Positions 23,610 through 24,513 of a DNA stretch of 24,513 nt are shown piece after piece. Under the pieces are notes generated by a model. It searched no databases. It saw only the letters and a program-made list of their open reading frames with translations, and was not told the DNA's origin. The stretch comes from an uncultured Clostridia bacterium. GTDB lineage: Bacteria > Bacillota > Clostridia > Oscillospirales > Acutalibacteraceae. The translations under genes were made by a program, and so were the position numbers. Numbering within the stretch: position 1 is the first letter of the stretch; every line of letters starts with the position of its first letter. The DNA lies in contig CALEIS010000163.1 in assembly GCA_937877675.1 (NCBI GenBank), positions 1-24,513 of the forward strand, written 5' to 3'.

Positions 23610-24513
23610 GTGATAGCCTCTCTGATTCCTGAATTATGTATTTTATCAAGACTCTCATTAACAACATCATATAAAATTGATAAATCATGTCCCCACAATT
23701 GTGCATTGGAAAGAATGAATTTTAAATCGTTATTTTTTATAAAATCAACTACATCTTCGTTATCCTGAGGTGTTTGTGTCTTGTAATATTCAACAAGACA
23801 TGCAAGTGAAAAGGCCAATGGTTTTGGAATTGATTTTTCAATTTCAATATAATCTAAAAGAGTTGGTAAAACTCTTACTGAATATTTACTTACTGAATTG
23901 AGAGAAATTGCCTTCCAACTATGCTTAATATATGGGTTAGCAAAACGCTCTAACACTGCGTTTGCAAATTCTCTATTTTCATCGTTATCACCTAAAACAG
24001 GAATAATATACTTTGATAAACAAATATCAAGATACCCCTTTAATTGCTCATCACGGATGCTTTCACCTACTGTTTCAACACCACAAAGCAATGATGGAAA
24101 AACAAGAGAAGTATGGGCACCATTGAGAATTCTCACCTTCATTTTCTTGTAAGGTTTTACATTATCTGTCCAGACAACATTAAATCCTGCTTTTCTAAGT
24201 GGTAATTCCTCTTCATGGTCACCTTCAATTACCCACAAATGGAACAATTCCGCAGTATTTAAAAGTTTGTCCTCATACCCTATTTCAGCAATTAATCTTT
24301 CGGCTTCATCTTTTGGATAACCCGTAACAATTCTATCAATAAGAGTATTACAGAATAAATTTTCATTATTAATCCATTCTACAAAACCGTCATCCAAATC
24401 CCAAAGCTCAGCATACTTAAGTACACATTCCTTAAGTGCATCACCATTATTATCAATCAACTCACAAGGAAGAATAACAAACCCTGAAAAACCCTTTATG
24501 TATCTATGATATA
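23594..24513 (-). CDS. uxaB: Tagaturonate reductase, N-terminal part outside window
   Basis: UxaB reduces D-tagaturonate to D-altronate with NADH, the step before UxaA. About 306 C-terminal residues are present and the frame stays open to the window edge (FVILPCELIDNNG near the edge). The long-chain polyol/mannitol dehydrogenase features include ELFHLWVIEG, VVWTDNVKPY and the substrate-site segment KVRILNGAHT. The missing N-terminus should carry the NAD-binding Rossmann fold. Fructuronate reductase (UxuB) belongs to the same superfamily, but the sequence pattern and the overlap with uxaA favour UxaB. Confidence 0.88.
   Translation of the reverse strand, partial: YHRYIKGFSGFVILPCELIDNNGDALKECVLKYAELWDLDDGFVEWINNENLFCNTLIDRIVTGYPKDEAERLIAEIGYEDKLLNTAELFHLWVIEGDHEEELPLRKAGFNVVWTDNVKPYKKMKVRILNGAHTSLVFPSLLCGVETVGESIRDEQLKGYLDICLSKYIIPVLGDNDENREFANAVLERFANPYIKHSWKAISLNSVSKYSVRVLPTLLDYIEIEKSIPKPLAFSLACLVEYYKTQTPQDNEDVVDFIKNNDLKFILSNAQLWGHDLSILYDVVNESLDKIHNSGIREAITWAIM

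Noticed and set aside
1..24513. tRNA, rRNA, insertion sequence, prophage or integrase signals
   Set aside because: I saw no transposase, integrase or phage gene, and no tRNA- or rRNA-like segment on either strand.

Overview
The window reads as chromosome of a low-GC, spore-forming Firmicute of the class Clostridia. The reasons are AT-rich intergenic DNA, strong AGGAGG-type ribosome binding sites, the sporulation genes spoIVB and spoIIR, the Firmicute gene orders dnaE-pfkA and lon-engB, and a very large secreted BspA-type leucine-rich-repeat protein. Hexuronate catabolism genes and a beta-N-acetylhexosaminidase suit a gut saccharolytic lifestyle. An Oscillospiraceae/Ruminococcaceae-like host is my inference; there is no rRNA here to test it.

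Layout. 1-3868 (minus): a 5'-complete, 3'-truncated surface protein of at least 1289 residues. 3869-4324: an intergenic region with tandem promoters for that protein and, upstream, what looks like a self-contained small RNA gene with its own promoter, a long rod-like fold and an intrinsic terminator. 4325-5560 (minus): spoIVB. 5674-14884 (minus): a tightly packed run lon-engB-lysA-dnaE-pfkA-aroK, read from a strong promoter before lon and ended by a strong terminator after aroK, with a possible internal promoter before pfkA. 15158-17415 (plus): the serC-serA serine biosynthesis operon, divergent from lon and ended by a two-way terminator. 17481-21479 (minus): gdpD-like phosphodiesterase, GH20 hexosaminidase and Na/phosphate cotransporter, translationally coupled. 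21552-22163 (minus): spoIIR. 22248-24513 (minus): uxaA and the 3' part of uxaB, which overlap by 16 bp.

How the genes fit together. The lon run mixes housekeeping functions: protein quality control, ribosome assembly, lysine/DAP metabolism, replication, glycolysis, and a shikimate-kinase-family enzyme. spoIIR and spoIVB are the two signalling proteins that in Bacillus activate pro-sigmaE and pro-sigmaK across the forespore septum; here they lie about 16 kb apart. The gdpD-GH20-phosphate transporter unit could jointly process glycerophosphodiester and GlcNAc-containing material, for example teichoic acid debris, but this is inference.

The points most worth a second look are the putative small RNA at 4078-4269, the spoIIR leader in which a sigmaF-like promoter supplies one arm of a hairpin hiding the ribosome binding site, a similar promoter/inverted-repeat arrangement before gdpD, and three enzymes whose signature residues differ from the textbook family (aroK-like, lysA-like, serA).
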